Source of the DNA: Adiantum capillus-veneris
Lineage: Eukaryota > Streptophyta > Polypodiopsida > Polypodiales > Pteridaceae
Length of the DNA stretch: 64,000 nucleotides
Assembly (NCBI GenBank): GCA_014529385.2
Contig: CM043946.1
Coordinates: 37,462,058-37,526,057 of the forward strand
Reading direction: 5' to 3'
Positions 23,475-34,226 of this stretch are shown here, one piece after another (position 1 is the stretch's first letter; the number at the start of each line of letters is the position of its first letter). The notes under the pieces are model-generated. The model saw nothing but the letters and a program-made list of their open reading frames with translations, was not told the DNA's origin and did no database searches. The position numbers and the translations under genes were made by a program.

Positions 23475-24231
23475 GTGTATAGCCGAAGTGTGTTACGATG
23501 GTGAAGTGGCAGAAGTAGATCTATGGGGATCGACTTCATTGACATCTGCTGGGATGGGAATAACTGGCAAGGCTTCGTGGGAGTTGCAGAAAGAAGATGG
23601 AAATTGTGAAGGTGAGATCGGTAGCGAAGGTGATGGGAGCTCACGAGGTAGAGCACCGAGTGTCTGCGGTGTGATGGAAGTAGCGGTAGTCAGGATGGAC
23701 GGTGTTGGTGATAGTATCAACTATGAGGAGATGGGTGCAAGAGTGTTGCCGATTGGCTGTGCATGAGAATGCGAGACATGAGGAGGTAGATGCGCGATGA
23801 GAAAATGCCTTTGGATGGTGAAGGGAGGCTCAAGATTGTGCCCAAAAGGGTGGGAAATTTGCATGGGTGTGTGTGTGGGTCAGGCCGTCAACAAAGATTG
23901 ATGAGAAGAGTGGACTGGTGATGAGAATGTAGGGTGCAATGGTGGAGAAAATTTTCCTTAGATGATGAATTGTTCGTCAAAGACAACGGTGCGGGCAAAG
24001 ATAAACTTGTGATGGTCTGGGATATAGAGGTAGTATGTCTTGATGCCAAAGCGATCACCATAGCCGACAAAAGTTGTGTGTTGAGCACTTGGTGATAGTT
24101 TTGATAAAGGTTGCGTCAAAAGTGGGTATGCAATGCTTCCAAAGATGCAAAGGTGTCCAAGATGAGGTGGGTGATCGTGCTAGAGGGTGTAGGGTGTAGA
24201 AGTAGGATTGAGGGTGGATGGAATGCGGTTT

Positions 24232-24835
24232 TCAATAGCACGCAGTGGCGGTAGCTTCTTCCCAATAGGTGTCCGGAAGGCTACCTTGAAGAAGCATGGC
24301 ACGAGCAGCTTCAAATAGTGTGTGATTTTTACGCTCGGCACGACAGTTTTGTTGTGGTTGGTTGGTGATGGAGAATTCATGTCGAATACCAGCAGAAAGA
24401 CATAAATCTTTGAATGCATGAGAAGTGTATTCCCCACCATGATCTGTACGGAGAGTTTTAATGTGGCATCCATGTTTAGTCTCAACTGAATCCTTGAATG
24501 TGCAAAAATGAGAGAGTGTTGAGGATTTCTCGGCCATGTAGTAAGTCGTTGTGTATTTTGAGAAATCATCTATAAAAGTAAGCATATACTTATTGCCCGT
24601 GAGGGAGTGGACGGGCAATGGGCCACAAACATCAATGTGCATGAGGTCGAGAGGTGCAGTGGCTCATGATGATGAAGTGGGGAATGGCCGGGATATGATA
24701 TGCTTTAACAAGAATATAGCCCTCACAAAGTGTGATGTGAGTGGGGTGCTTGGGAAGAGCTAGTGCAAGGTGGCGATGAGTGAGTTGGTGCAAAACATAT
24801 TGAGAAATATGTCCTAGTCTATAATGCCATTTGAG
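24232..24835 (-). pseudogene. Copia integrase, disrupted
   Basis: From 24835 the HHCC finger reads KWHYRLGHISQYVLHQL and then LCEGY, with Tyr in place of the second zinc Cys. The catalytic core from 24642 carries Asp in HIDVCGPL, Asp in RTDHGGEY and Glu in CRAERKNH, so the DDE triad is present. It then reads YWEEATATACY at 24232 before the frame is lost. Stops separate the finger from the core. Confidence 0.88.
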
Positions 24836-24880
24836 TGTGTTTTCTTGTGTTTTAATGGATGATGCAGATGCATGTGCAAG

Positions 24881-25285
24881 CTATGAGTCACCCAGTGGAT
24901 AAAGACACCCAGTTTTGGGGACCAAAAGTGTGACATACTGACCATCTTTGTTTAGTGCCGAAATGTGGCAGCCTTCTCGCATGAATTTGATGATGATGCC
25001 ATTGTTGGTTAGCTCGCTGACAGAGATGAGATTTTTCTTGAGACCAGGGACATAATATACGTGAGAAATAGTGGTGTGTAGGCCATTAGGTAGGTTAATG
25101 ACAGCATCTCCATAGGCTTTGGTGAGCTGGATGTTGTTATCACCGAGGCATACTTCTAGACGGTGTTCTAGATAAGTGATGTTGGATAGGCAGTGTAGGT
25201 GATATGCCATATGATGGGAGGCTCCCGTATCAAATAGCCAGATATTAGGATATGAAGTAGGTATAGTGGAGGCATGTAATTGCAA
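24881..25285 (-). pseudogene. Copia aspartic protease region
   Basis: The frame reads WLFDTGASHHMAYH with a canonical DTGA active site. It continues with VCLGDNNIQLTKAYGDA and YYVPGLKKNLISVSEL, the same order as 14869-15216. The 134 codons are uninterrupted, but neighbouring segments are out of frame, so it counts as part of a dead polyprotein. Confidence 0.85.
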
Positions 25286-25399
25286 AGGATAAGAAGGGCT
25301 ATCATAAGTAGGTATGTTAGCATAATGAGCTTGACCATAAATAAAAGGAGATGGTTGGCCATGGCGTGTCCCCCCTTGAGGGTAAGAACGATATAGATT

Positions 25400-25539
25400 A
25401 GGGTGAGAGATAGGACGATTACCTTGATTGCGTGGTTGCCAACAGTCCTTTGTGAGGTGTCCAAAGTGATGACAATTGGCGCATTGCTTTGAATTGTGGT
25501 GGCTTTGAAATTGTGATTTTCTTCCAGAATTATTGTGTT
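25400..25539 (-). pseudogene. Copia gag C-terminus with zinc knuckle
   Basis: The minus strand reads SKQCANCHHFGHLTKDCW, a CX2CX4HX4C nucleic-acid-binding knuckle, followed by QPRNQGNR as in the element at 13466. Upstream the frame begins abruptly with NNSGRKSQ at about 25539, the truncation point. Confidence 0.85.
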
Positions 25540-25831
25540 AAGACCATATTAGGTATTTTGGTAAAAATCTCACATTATGGGAATCTCCAAATCGACCGAA
25601 TTCATGTAATTTGGGAATTTTCCACTTAAAGTGGGAAAAATTGAGGTGTGTGGCTAGTAAATAAAGTGAAAATCTCATAGGATTGTGGTGTTGATAAACA
25701 CCAAAAGTCAAGAGGATGTACAACACATGGATTTGAATAATAACTATAAATTACATAAAACAAAGGAAGATTCAAAAAAGATTTTGTTTACAAATTGACC
25801 AGTATAGTCACAATAGAAGCTCCACATAGTT
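25540..25831. other. 3' flank of the DUF7869-type gene, with short palindrome
   Basis: This AT-rich sequence lies between the gene stop and the truncated copia. At 25622-25634 CCACTT-A-AAGTGG is a perfect palindrome extended imperfectly by T- and A-runs. No polyadenylation signal or satellite box is obvious. Confidence 0.5.
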
Positions 25832-28800
25832 CTACTCCACATTTGATACCATATCTGAACTTTGATCCAAGTGTGGCTGATGTGCACGAGTGAGGCCTTC
25901 TTTGGCTTTTAGAGCATGTCTTTCTGGAATCTTTATTCTAGAAAATGGTCCTTCTTTGTTGGGTCTCCAGGACCAAACAATTGCATCTATAGTTTCCCAC
26001 ACTTGTGGGTCCTTATAGTTGACAGCCCAATAACCCTTCCAACAATTACTGTAAGCTTGAGTATCTGTCATCCCACTTTTTCTCGCGCAAGGTGCCCAAT
26101 ATTGAATCAAGAGTTTTCTGTAGTTTGGTGATGTAGGCTCATTATCAATGTCAGATAAAGCCATTGCAAGCCACACTGGATAGATTTCTGTGTCACTCGG
26201 AACAAGCATAAGAAAGTCACCTTGGTGCACATCAGACATAGGGTCAAACTCTTCCCTTGGCCTATCTCGTTGAGGCCCACAAAAATGATCGTTCAACTCT
26301 TCAAGGCCTAGGAATCTTTCTGCTCCTTGTTGCAAATTCATTGTAGTGCTTTGTAGGTGAGAATATTCTTGAGTTTTTGGCCAAAACATTTCATACAAGA
26401 CTCCCTCTGATATGATTGCTTTTCCAATCTCTTCAATTACCTTACTCCAATAATCTATCACGGGTCTATAATATCGCGGAATACTTGAACCATTCCCTAA
26501 ATTTTTCCAAAATTTTATATAGTTCTTTAGCCCCAAAATGACTTCTTCGTGGGCCTTGACATACTCCGCCATTTGTACTAGAGGTGGATCTCCATGTGGT
26601 AACATTGGCTTGCCTTCTGTGTCTGTTTTCCAAAGGCGAATACTTCCACTCCAACTTGATACACCTACATGTGCCTTATATTGCATCATTGGTGTCTCAT
26701 CCTGCATAAAGAACCTGAACTGAAGCGGTTTGGAATGTCCAACAAGTATGTCTTGTCCATCACAAAGATAGCCATCACAATATTGCTTGAAATCGGGGAT
26801 CTTTGTGAGAAAAAATGGAGCTGGAGATGAAGATGAGCTGTTTCGTAATGTATCCATCAAATGTGGCAAAGTATAGGTTTGTGTAACTCTCAACTTCTCT
26901 GAAAACCTACTAAACATGGCGTCTATGTCCTCATGTGTATGCCCAACCATTAAAAATCCCAGCTGGATGGTTTTGAAAACACCCCTTGCAACAAGCATTG
27001 ACAAATAGGCAAATAAGTATCGATTTTTTGTTTTCCCCTGCACAATTATCCAATTGTAGCAACAAGTTCTCTGGCAATCTGCGAAATGTTGACCCCAATT
27101 CCTCTTCTGCAATTTCTGACGACTGCACAATGGGCTCTTTTCCATCACTCAAGTTATGGTAGTCCAAAGCATCCCTTGAGTTCAAAGCATGTAGTAGTGA
27201 AATATTGCTCCTTGGAAGTCCATTTGTTACTAGATCACCAAGAGGATGCTTATCTATCCTCTCGAGGTTATGTAAACAATTAGCAATTGAGCCAATTGTA
27301 AGATTTGGATCAGCTGGCCACAAGCCATTCAAGACAAAGTGTCCGTAATGACCTTCTCCATGTCCATGAGTGATCATGCCAATCAATGCCACCTGCAGAT
27401 TATATCCTGAATCCACACCCTTGGGAACAATGCGTAATCTAGGAATGGCAGTCTTCTTTTGATCCATCTTATCATGGATTATGCATACATATTTTTGTGG
27501 TTGAGTTTCTGAATACGTGCGCCATGCATAATATAGGCTTCTGCAACTCTTTTGTTGTGCCATGTGAACTTCTCTCTCCCTCAAGAGAAGAGCTCTCTCT
27601 TCAAGAGAAGGTTTAGCTTCTAACCTTGCCTTGATTGAGCTACAAATATTGCACTTAGAGAACTCACTCGTCTTTGTTAAAGTGACATGTGGGTACTCTT
27701 TGTTCCAAATTCTACCAAAAGAAGATTGGGATAGCTTCTTCTCATAGCCCATTTGGTCAAGTGTCGTGTTGATTTCACATAAAATATCCACTTGTTTGTA
27801 TGTTGATGGAATCACCAATTGAGTCTCTCTTGAGCCATCTAGCAGTGTTCTACTTCTATGTGGCATCTTCTCAGAGTTGTTTTCCACAAACTCATTTAGT
27901 AGTGCTCTTGCTAAACTAGTATGTTGAAGTCCCCTTCTCAATGTACATGTGTTCCCATGTACATATTGGCGCACACCATTTTCAAAGTTCTCCTTGTATC
28001 GATAAAATGATGTCTTTGGTATTCCATGTAGCTCATACCATGCTCTACAACAAACAATAGAGCCATTTAGCCTGAATTGGTATCGTGACTTCTCATCTTT
28101 CTGATAACATATAGAAAGAACATCATAAACATAATTAGTGCGTGATTTTTGAGACTCTCCCCAAAATTGTTGTCGTAACCTTGTCACCATATCACGATCT
28201 GCAAATTGGCAGCATTTTTGTGCACAACAATCAATGCATGATACCCTTTGAATTGATTTGTTTGAAAGGTAAAAAGTCGAAGCTGGTGCTGCTTTTGATT
28301 TTTGAGTCCTGTTCATGAAAGTGTATCGTCTCTTCCTTGACAACTGGACAACATTACTCCCATCAAGTTTTTTTCCAACATTGCCATCGTTGGATACATC
28401 CTCATATGTAGCATGCATGCCATCAACAGGAACAAAGCGTTGTAATGGGCTCCCATTCAACATTGTTGTCTGCTTGATGGGCCACTTTAGCAAAGTGATG
28501 CTACCCACTTCAACCACATCATCAATGCTTGCATTTTCTCTTTCAATACCCACACCCACACAATCAGGACCAAGTTCCTGAAAGTTGACATAATCATGTG
28601 GAAATACATATAAGATGGTCCCTTCATTCATGGTTTGCATCATTGTGTCATCTTTTAAAAGGACCCTCTGATTTCTCCAAGACTCTCGAATCATTGCTTC
28701 AAATTCTGGGCTTGTCATAGGTATTGCATCTGTAACTAGAGGATCAGAATGATCATGTTCTTCATCACCATTGTAGCTTTCGTGTGGATCAATTAAGTTC

Positions 28801-29060
28801 CCATTTAATACAAAAGATTGCAAAAGAAGCTTTGACCATCGAATAGCACTCCATAATGAGCCTTGGAGAGATGAAGTATCCATTGTAGGAAAAGGTAGGA
28901 CCACATCCTTCAAGCATTCCTCCACTAGTATGGAGACATTTCCCAGCCCTATCTTTGTACCACCACAAGTGGAATCTGGATCTGTTCTACACACACAACC
29001 AATACCAACGATTTCATTGTCAAGTATCATATGTACTTTCTCCCCAGATTCGAAGTCCAT
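25832..29060 (-). CDS. DUF7869-type transposase-like protein, one frameshift
   Basis: Two overlapping frames (709 codons from 29060, 438 codons ending 25832) form one protein of about 1,075 residues. Residues 7-80 (VHMILDNEIVGIGCV to WSAIRWSKLLL) resemble DUF8039, a module of plant En/Spm-related proteins. A Cys cluster lies at 275-284 (CIDCCAQKCC), a helix-turn-helix-like stretch at 327-352, and a CNIC pair at 470-473. The C-terminal half matches the DUF7869 pattern. Asp530/533 in IIHDKMDQ, Asp671 in LQLDNCAGEN and, about 39 residues on, GHTHEDIDAMFS could form an RNase H-fold acidic triad; that role is inference. The frames join in a run of six A (27029-27024, minus) where five would restore the frame, so it is a recent mutation, consensus error or +1 shift. 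The ATG at 29060 follows a splice acceptor, so an upstream exon is likely. Confidence 0.7.
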
Positions 29061-29075
29061 CCTGTAAGTAAAAAG
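29061..29075 (-). promoter_or_regulatory. Candidate 3' splice site before the DUF7869-type ORF
   Basis: On the minus strand TCTTTTTACTTACAG lies directly before GATGGACTTC, a pyrimidine tract plus AG acceptor. It suggests the ATG at 29060 is not at the transcript 5' end. The matching donor was not found and would lie in the satellite flank above 29150. Confidence 0.45.
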
Positions 29076-29157
29076 ATTACATTGTTAAATCCATAGTTAT
29101 AGAAAAATACTCTTCAAACAAAAAATCATGCTACAACATGAAAAAGGTTTGCATAGG

Positions 29158-30680
29158 TTGGACAAGTGGTGAACCTTGAGACCAAATCCTCCTTGCTATA
29201 TTAATGGAAGCAAGGTTGGACAAGTGGTGGACCTTGAAACCAAAGCCTCTTTGCTATATGAGAGCATAGGTTGGACAAGTGGTGGACCTAGTTGTAATAC
29301 CCACTGCCACCTATCAACTACTATAGGACTATGCTTTCCAATGTCCAAGTATCCCTTGAGTCTTTCAAGGTTGAACACATGGTGGACCTTGAAACAAAAA
29401 TCCCCTTTCTATATCAGAGCATAGCTTGGACAAGTGGTGGACCTAGTTATAATGCCCAATATCCAAGGTGAAATACCTTAGGACTTTGCTACCTTGCTTG
29501 CCAATGTTTACGTAGCCCCTCATTTCTTTAATGGAAGTAAGGTTGGACAAGTGGTGGACCTTGAAACCAAAGCCTCTTTGCTATATAAGAGCATAGGTTG
29601 GACCTAGTTTTAATACCCACTGCCACCTATCAACTACTATAGGACTATGCTTTCCAATGTCCAAGTATCCCTTGAGTCTTTCAAGGTTGAACACATGGTG
29701 GACCTTGAAACGAAAATCCCCTTTCTATATTAGAAAGGTTGAACACATGGTGGACCTTGAAACGAAAATCCCCTTTCTTTATCAGAGCATAGCTTGGACA
29801 AGTGGTGGACCTAGTTATAATGCCCAATATCCAAGGTGAAACACCTTAGGACCTTGCTACCTTGCTTGCCAATGTTTACGTAGCCCCTCATTTCTTTAAT
29901 GGAAGCAAGGTTGGACAAGTGGTGGGCCTTGAAAGCAAAGCCTCTTTGCTATATGAGAGCATAGGTTGGACCTAGTTGTAATACCCACTGCCACCTATCA
30001 ACTACTATAGGACTATGCTTTCCAATGTCCAAGTATCCCTTGAGTCTTGCAAGGTTGAACACGTGGTGGACCTTGAAACCAAAATCCCCTTTCTATATCA
30101 GAGCATAGCTTGGACAAGTGGTGGACCTAGTTATAAAGCCCCTCCTTTCTTTAATGGAAGAAAGGTTGGAAAAGTGGTGAATCTTGAAACCCAAACCCTT
30201 TGGCTATATATAGAGGATATCTTGGACAAGTGGTGGGCTTAGTTGTAGTATCCAATGTCCAAGGTCCAAGGTGAACTATGTAAAGACCTTACTTTCAAAA
30301 ACAGAGTCGTACAAGTGGTTCTCCTTGAAACCAAAACCTCCTTAGTGTATTAGAACATAGTTTGGAGAAGTGGTGGACTTAGTTGTAATGGTGAATGTCC
30401 AAAGCAAACTATTATAGGACCTTGCTTCCCAAATCAAGTTTGGACAAGTGGTGGATCTGAAAACCAAAACCCCCTTACTCTATTAGAGCATAGCTTAGAT
30501 AAGTGGTGGACCTAGTTGCCATGGAAAATGTTCAATCTGAACTGCTGTAAGACCTTGCTATTAAATGTCTAAGTAGAGCTAGCTTCTTTAATGGAATCAA
30601 GGTTGGGAAAGTGGTGCATCTTGAAACCAAAAGCCCTTTATTGTATTAGAGCATAGCTTGGACAAGTGAGGGACCTAGTT
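29158..30680 (+). repeat. Diverged satellite flank, box copies about 55 bp apart
   Basis: Copies of the box TTGGACAAGTGGTGGACCTT start at 29158, 29216 and 29271, then recur with variants (TTGAACACATGGTGGACCTT) through about 30665. The intervening sequence often reads GAAACCAAAGCCTCTTTGC. Blocks of roughly 350 bp recur from about 29195, 29530 and 29890. It is the same family as the main array but much less homogeneous, consistent with an older array edge. The short open frames here are repeat artefacts. Confidence 0.85.
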
Positions 30681-31795
30681 TTAATGTGTGATGTCCAAAG
30701 AAAAGTATTACAAGACCTTGATTTCCAATATTTGAATTGGTCAAGTGGTTAAAACTAAGTATAAAACTTTGACCATTTTCTTCTCGAATTGCCAAAAAGC
30801 TAGTTTTAGACACCCCTAAATGAAAATGGTTTAGGGTGGCCTTAAACAATGTTTTTTCAAAGACTTGAACAAAAGGGTTGCCGAAGAGTAATGACAATTT
30901 ATTGTGTCTTGAAGTGCCTGAGTATGTGAAAACAAGCCTAGGTTTTCCACGAGGCAAAAGGTGACATAATAAGAACATTGGAAAGTTAGGATTGACCATG
31001 TGGCCTAAACTTTGGCAAGTGAAGTGGTGGCCAAGTTTTGTGGCATAGTGTGCACTTGGTCCTATATGTGTTGACCACTTGGCTAAATCTAGGACCATAA
31101 GGCCAAACCTTTGGCACCTTAAATATAGTATGGGACATAATCTAGAACTGCTAAAGTAAATTAGTAGTATAGCTAATATGTTAATATTTGTATTATATTT
31201 AAGTATATGCTAATATAATTTATGTTCAAAATTTCACTAATGAAGAATGTTCCCATATAGCACTCCAGATGCGGGGTCTTAGGGCAATGCCACAATGGGG
31301 TGAATGGGCAGTGCTTCCACGTGAGGTTTGGGGGTAGCGCTCTTGATGGGGATGTGGAATATAGCGCTCTCGATGGCGGGGCTTGGGAGGTTGATTTTGG
31401 GATATTGTTCTAGGCGGGGTTCTGGGGCAGCGCACACGAAGAAAGCAGGCGAGCAGCAAACACACAGAAAGCGCACACGGATCGTACACAGTTGGAGTAT
31501 ACGCGCGCGTAGAGGAGCAAGCTCGGCATCGTACACAACACACAGGTGGAGTGCACAGGATTGAAAGTTCGCGCACAAGATAAAGAAACAGCAGTGTACA
31601 CAACGCTTTCCAGAAGGGTAGGATCGGGCAGTCTTCTCAGGAGACATTGCACACCTCACGAATAGAGAAAAAACAGGTATTTCTCTCTCTCTCACTCTCT
31701 ATCTTTCTCCATATAGAGAAGATGGTTCTCTGTAACTCTTCTTGCACACACACTCTCTCGTCAAAAGACAGAGATACATAGTTTAAAAGTATCCC
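30681..31795. other. Spacer without recognised gene
   Basis: It includes a 150-codon minus-strand open frame (31098-30646) with no recognisable motif. Its 3' end runs into satellite sequence, so I do not call it. 31380-31640 is rich in GCGCACAC-like strings, and 31681-31700 is a short CT tract. Nothing else is visible. Confidence 0.55.
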
Positions 31796-32065
31796 CGCAC
31801 ACATACACATATTCCCACACATCGTCTTCCTCTCTTCCACATACATAACCACAGTGAAATCTGTTATCTTGCTGTCTCTCTCTTGAAAATACATGCACAT
31901 TTTCCCACACATCATCTTCCTCACTTCCACATACATAACCACAATGAAATCTGTTATCTTGTTGTCTCTCTCTTGAAAATACGTGCACATATTTCCATAC
32001 ATCGTCTTCCTCTCTTCCACATACATAAACACAGTGAAATCTGTTATCTTTCTCTCTCCTCTCTC
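31796..32065. repeat. 90-bp minisatellite, three copies
   Basis: The string TCTTCCTC.CTTCCACATAC recurs at 31825, 31915 and 32005, giving an exact 90-bp period. Because 90 is divisible by three, a minus-strand frame (32032-31637) stays open through all copies with a 30-residue peptide repeat (MYVEERKTMCGNMCMYF type). Without other support I treat the frame as a by-product. Confidence 0.9.
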
Positions 32066-32190
32066 TAAAAAACAAGTATTTATCTCTCTCTCTCTCTATC
32101 TGTTATCTTTCTCTCTCCTCTCTCTAAAAAACAGGTATTTATCTCTCTCTATCTATCTATCTCTGTATCTTACTATCTCTCTCTTGAAAA
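32041..32190. repeat. CT-rich 59-bp direct repeat and CTAT microsatellite
   Basis: CTGTTATCTTTCTCTCTCCT starts at 32041 and again at 32100, followed by TCTATCTATCTATC. It continues directly from the 90-bp minisatellite and probably arose by slippage. Confidence 0.8.
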
Positions 32191-32610
32191 TACATGCTCA
32201 TGTATGTGTGCGTCTGTGTTATCTATGTGTATGTATGTATATTTGTGTTATTTCATTGTAATACTCATACATAATGCAGATACACAATTACACTTAATTA
32301 CGATATGTACACATAGTATATATACATACATAAATATCACAAATAACTAACACATTGTAATACTAGTAAAATTGAATGGAAGACTTACTTGCGTGATCTG
32401 TTAAAGTCGATTCTTGTAGCGAGTTCTGGATGTATGCTGAGCTGATTTTCCTCTAATCCATTTGTAGATATGATTGTAACTTCTGTTTCTCAAAAATAGT
32501 AGTGTTGTTTAGTGATACACCTAATGGACATAAATGGTTTAAACTAGGAAATGTAGACCAAAAATACGTGTATTTCTTTGGATGAATATATACACTTTTT
32601 GGTGACCCTT
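32191..32610. other. AT-rich spacer, nothing recognised
   Basis: TATG/TGTATG-rich at first, then unique-looking sequence without coding or repeat signature. Confidence 0.55.
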
Positions 32611-32612
32611 AC

Positions 32613-32716
32613 CACAAGTGGTGGACCTTGAGACCAGTGGACTATAAGGACCTCCAAACAATACCTTGTACACTCAATCCTTCTTGGTATCTAGGTTGGA
32701 CAAGTGGTGGACCTTG
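32613..32716 (+). repeat. Two isolated satellite boxes
   Basis: A box lacking its first bases (ACAAGTGGTGGACCTTGAGA) near 32615 and a full box at 32696 sit in otherwise single-copy sequence between the diverged flank and the main array. Confidence 0.8.
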
Positions 32717-32934
32717 TTCAAATTCTCTAACCACTCTCTCTAACATGGTGACATAATTTAGGTGTGATAAATTCATATCTATGCAAACTAATATCAGTTT
32801 AGGCTTGTTAATTTGAATTTGTTTGAATTTATGTACAATATAATGATTTGAGGTTTGCATATTTGAATTTAGGTGGTATAATGATATCTTTTTGTGGTAA
32901 ACTTGAATTTAAAATCAATTTCGCGTGGAATATT

Positions 32935-33065
32935 TTAAATTTAAGTAGTAAAATTTAAATTTTTATAAAAAAGTTTGAATTTTAAAATTTGGGCGGGATA
33001 GTTTAAAATTTAGGCGGGATATTTAAGATTTGGGAGGGATATTTTAAATTTAGGCGGGAAGGTTT
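32935..33065 (+). repeat. Degenerate repeat of about 21 bp with GGCGGGA
   Basis: Four successive units follow the pattern TTTAAAATTTAGGCGGGATA with variants (GGGCGGGATA, GGGAGGGATA, GGCGGGAAGG). They are preceded by AT-rich DNA with related TTTAAATTTA strings. Confidence 0.7.
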
Positions 33066-33857
33066 TGAATTTATAGCGAGATCTCCCTTACATAAGAGAG
33101 TATAGGTTGGACAAGTGGTGGACCTTCAAGCTAGAGCATCCATGCTACTGGACATGATAGGTAGGGAATCTAGTTGAATATTGTATGTATAATATATATG
33201 TAATAGATCTAGCTTGGACAAGTGGTGGACCTTGGAACAAAACCCCATGTAAAACATATCATGCACATTCCAAGTGGTCAAAAAAAAATATCATTTAAGA
33301 TATAGCCTTATAGGTTGGACAAGTGGTGGACCTTAACACCAGATATTCTTCATATAATGACATAGAGTGGAAAACTGGTGAATCTTGAGACCAAACCATG
33401 CTACTAGCGATAATAGCTTGGACAAGTGGTGGACCTTGAAAGTAAACCCCCCATCTACGAAATATCGTGGGTTTAAGGTATTTCGATGGAGCCTAGCATC
33501 TTGGAGACATCGTGCATCTTGCTTCTCTTCATGTTTCAATGGAGCCTATCTTGGACAAATGGTGGAGCATCCTTCTCTCCATGTTTCAATGGACCCTAGC
33601 TTGGACAAGTGGTGGACCTTTGCTTCTCTCTATTTTCAATAGAGTTAGCTTGGACAAGTGGTGGACCTTGGAACCAAACCCCCATTTAAAACCTATCATG
33701 GTCACTCCAAGTGGTGAGAAAGAATAACCTTTAAGATATAGCCTTATAGGTTGGACAAGTGGTGGACCTTAACACCCTAATATTCTTAATATAATGACAT
33801 AGAGTGAAAAAGTGGTGAATCTTGAGACAAAACCACTCATGCTACTAGCACTATAGC

Positions 33858-34226
33858 TTGGACAAGTGGTGGACCTTGAACGTAAACCCCCCATGTTTCA
33901 ATAGAGTTAGCTTCGACAAATGGTGGAGCATCCTTCTCTCCATGTTTCAATGGAGCCTAGCTTGGACAAGTGGGGACCTTTGCTTCTCTCTATGTTTCAA
34001 TAGAGTTAGCTTGGACAAGTGGTGGACCTTGGAACCAAACCCCCATGTAAAACCTATCATGGTCACTCCAAGTGGTAATAAAGAATAACCTTTAAGATGT
34101 AGCCTTATAGGTTGGACAAGTGGTGGACCTTAACACGCGCATATTCTTATATAATGACATAGAGTGGAAAAGTGGAAAAGTGGTGAATCTTGAGACCAAA
34201 CCACTCAGGCTACTAGCAATAATAGC
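33858..34226 (+). repeat. Short satellite unit lacking the first submonomer
   Basis: Box to next unit start is 369 bp. After the first box the sequence goes straight from GTAAACCCCCC to ATGTTTCAATAGAG, skipping the ATATCGTGGG...TTGGAGACATGG part. The same deletion type recurs near 56364, 58060, 60789 and 62490, that is, only near the array edges. Confidence 0.8.

Larger units (their letters stand above)
21343..25539 (-). mobile_element. Ty1/copia retrotransposon, 5'-truncated
   Basis: Read on the minus strand the order is gag zinc knuckle (from 25539), protease, integrase, a Ser/Pro-rich linker (24231-23475), RT-RNase H, purine tract and 3' LTR (21678-21343). The 5' LTR, primer site and gag N-terminus are absent; the break near 25539 joins the 3' flank of the DUF7869-type gene. 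The outer end of the 3' LTR also lacks about 15 bp compared with 11177-11523, so the right target duplication is lost. Frames are broken repeatedly, making this an inactive copy older than the one at 13466. Confidence 0.93.

Noticed and set aside
30646-31098. 150-codon minus-strand open frame
   Set aside because: No recognisable domain, its 3' end overlaps satellite-derived sequence, and no promoter or splice signals were seen.
32935-33065. Cluster of E2F binding sites
   Set aside because: Units read TTTAGGCGGGA with an extra base relative to the plant E2F consensus, and no gene start lies nearby.
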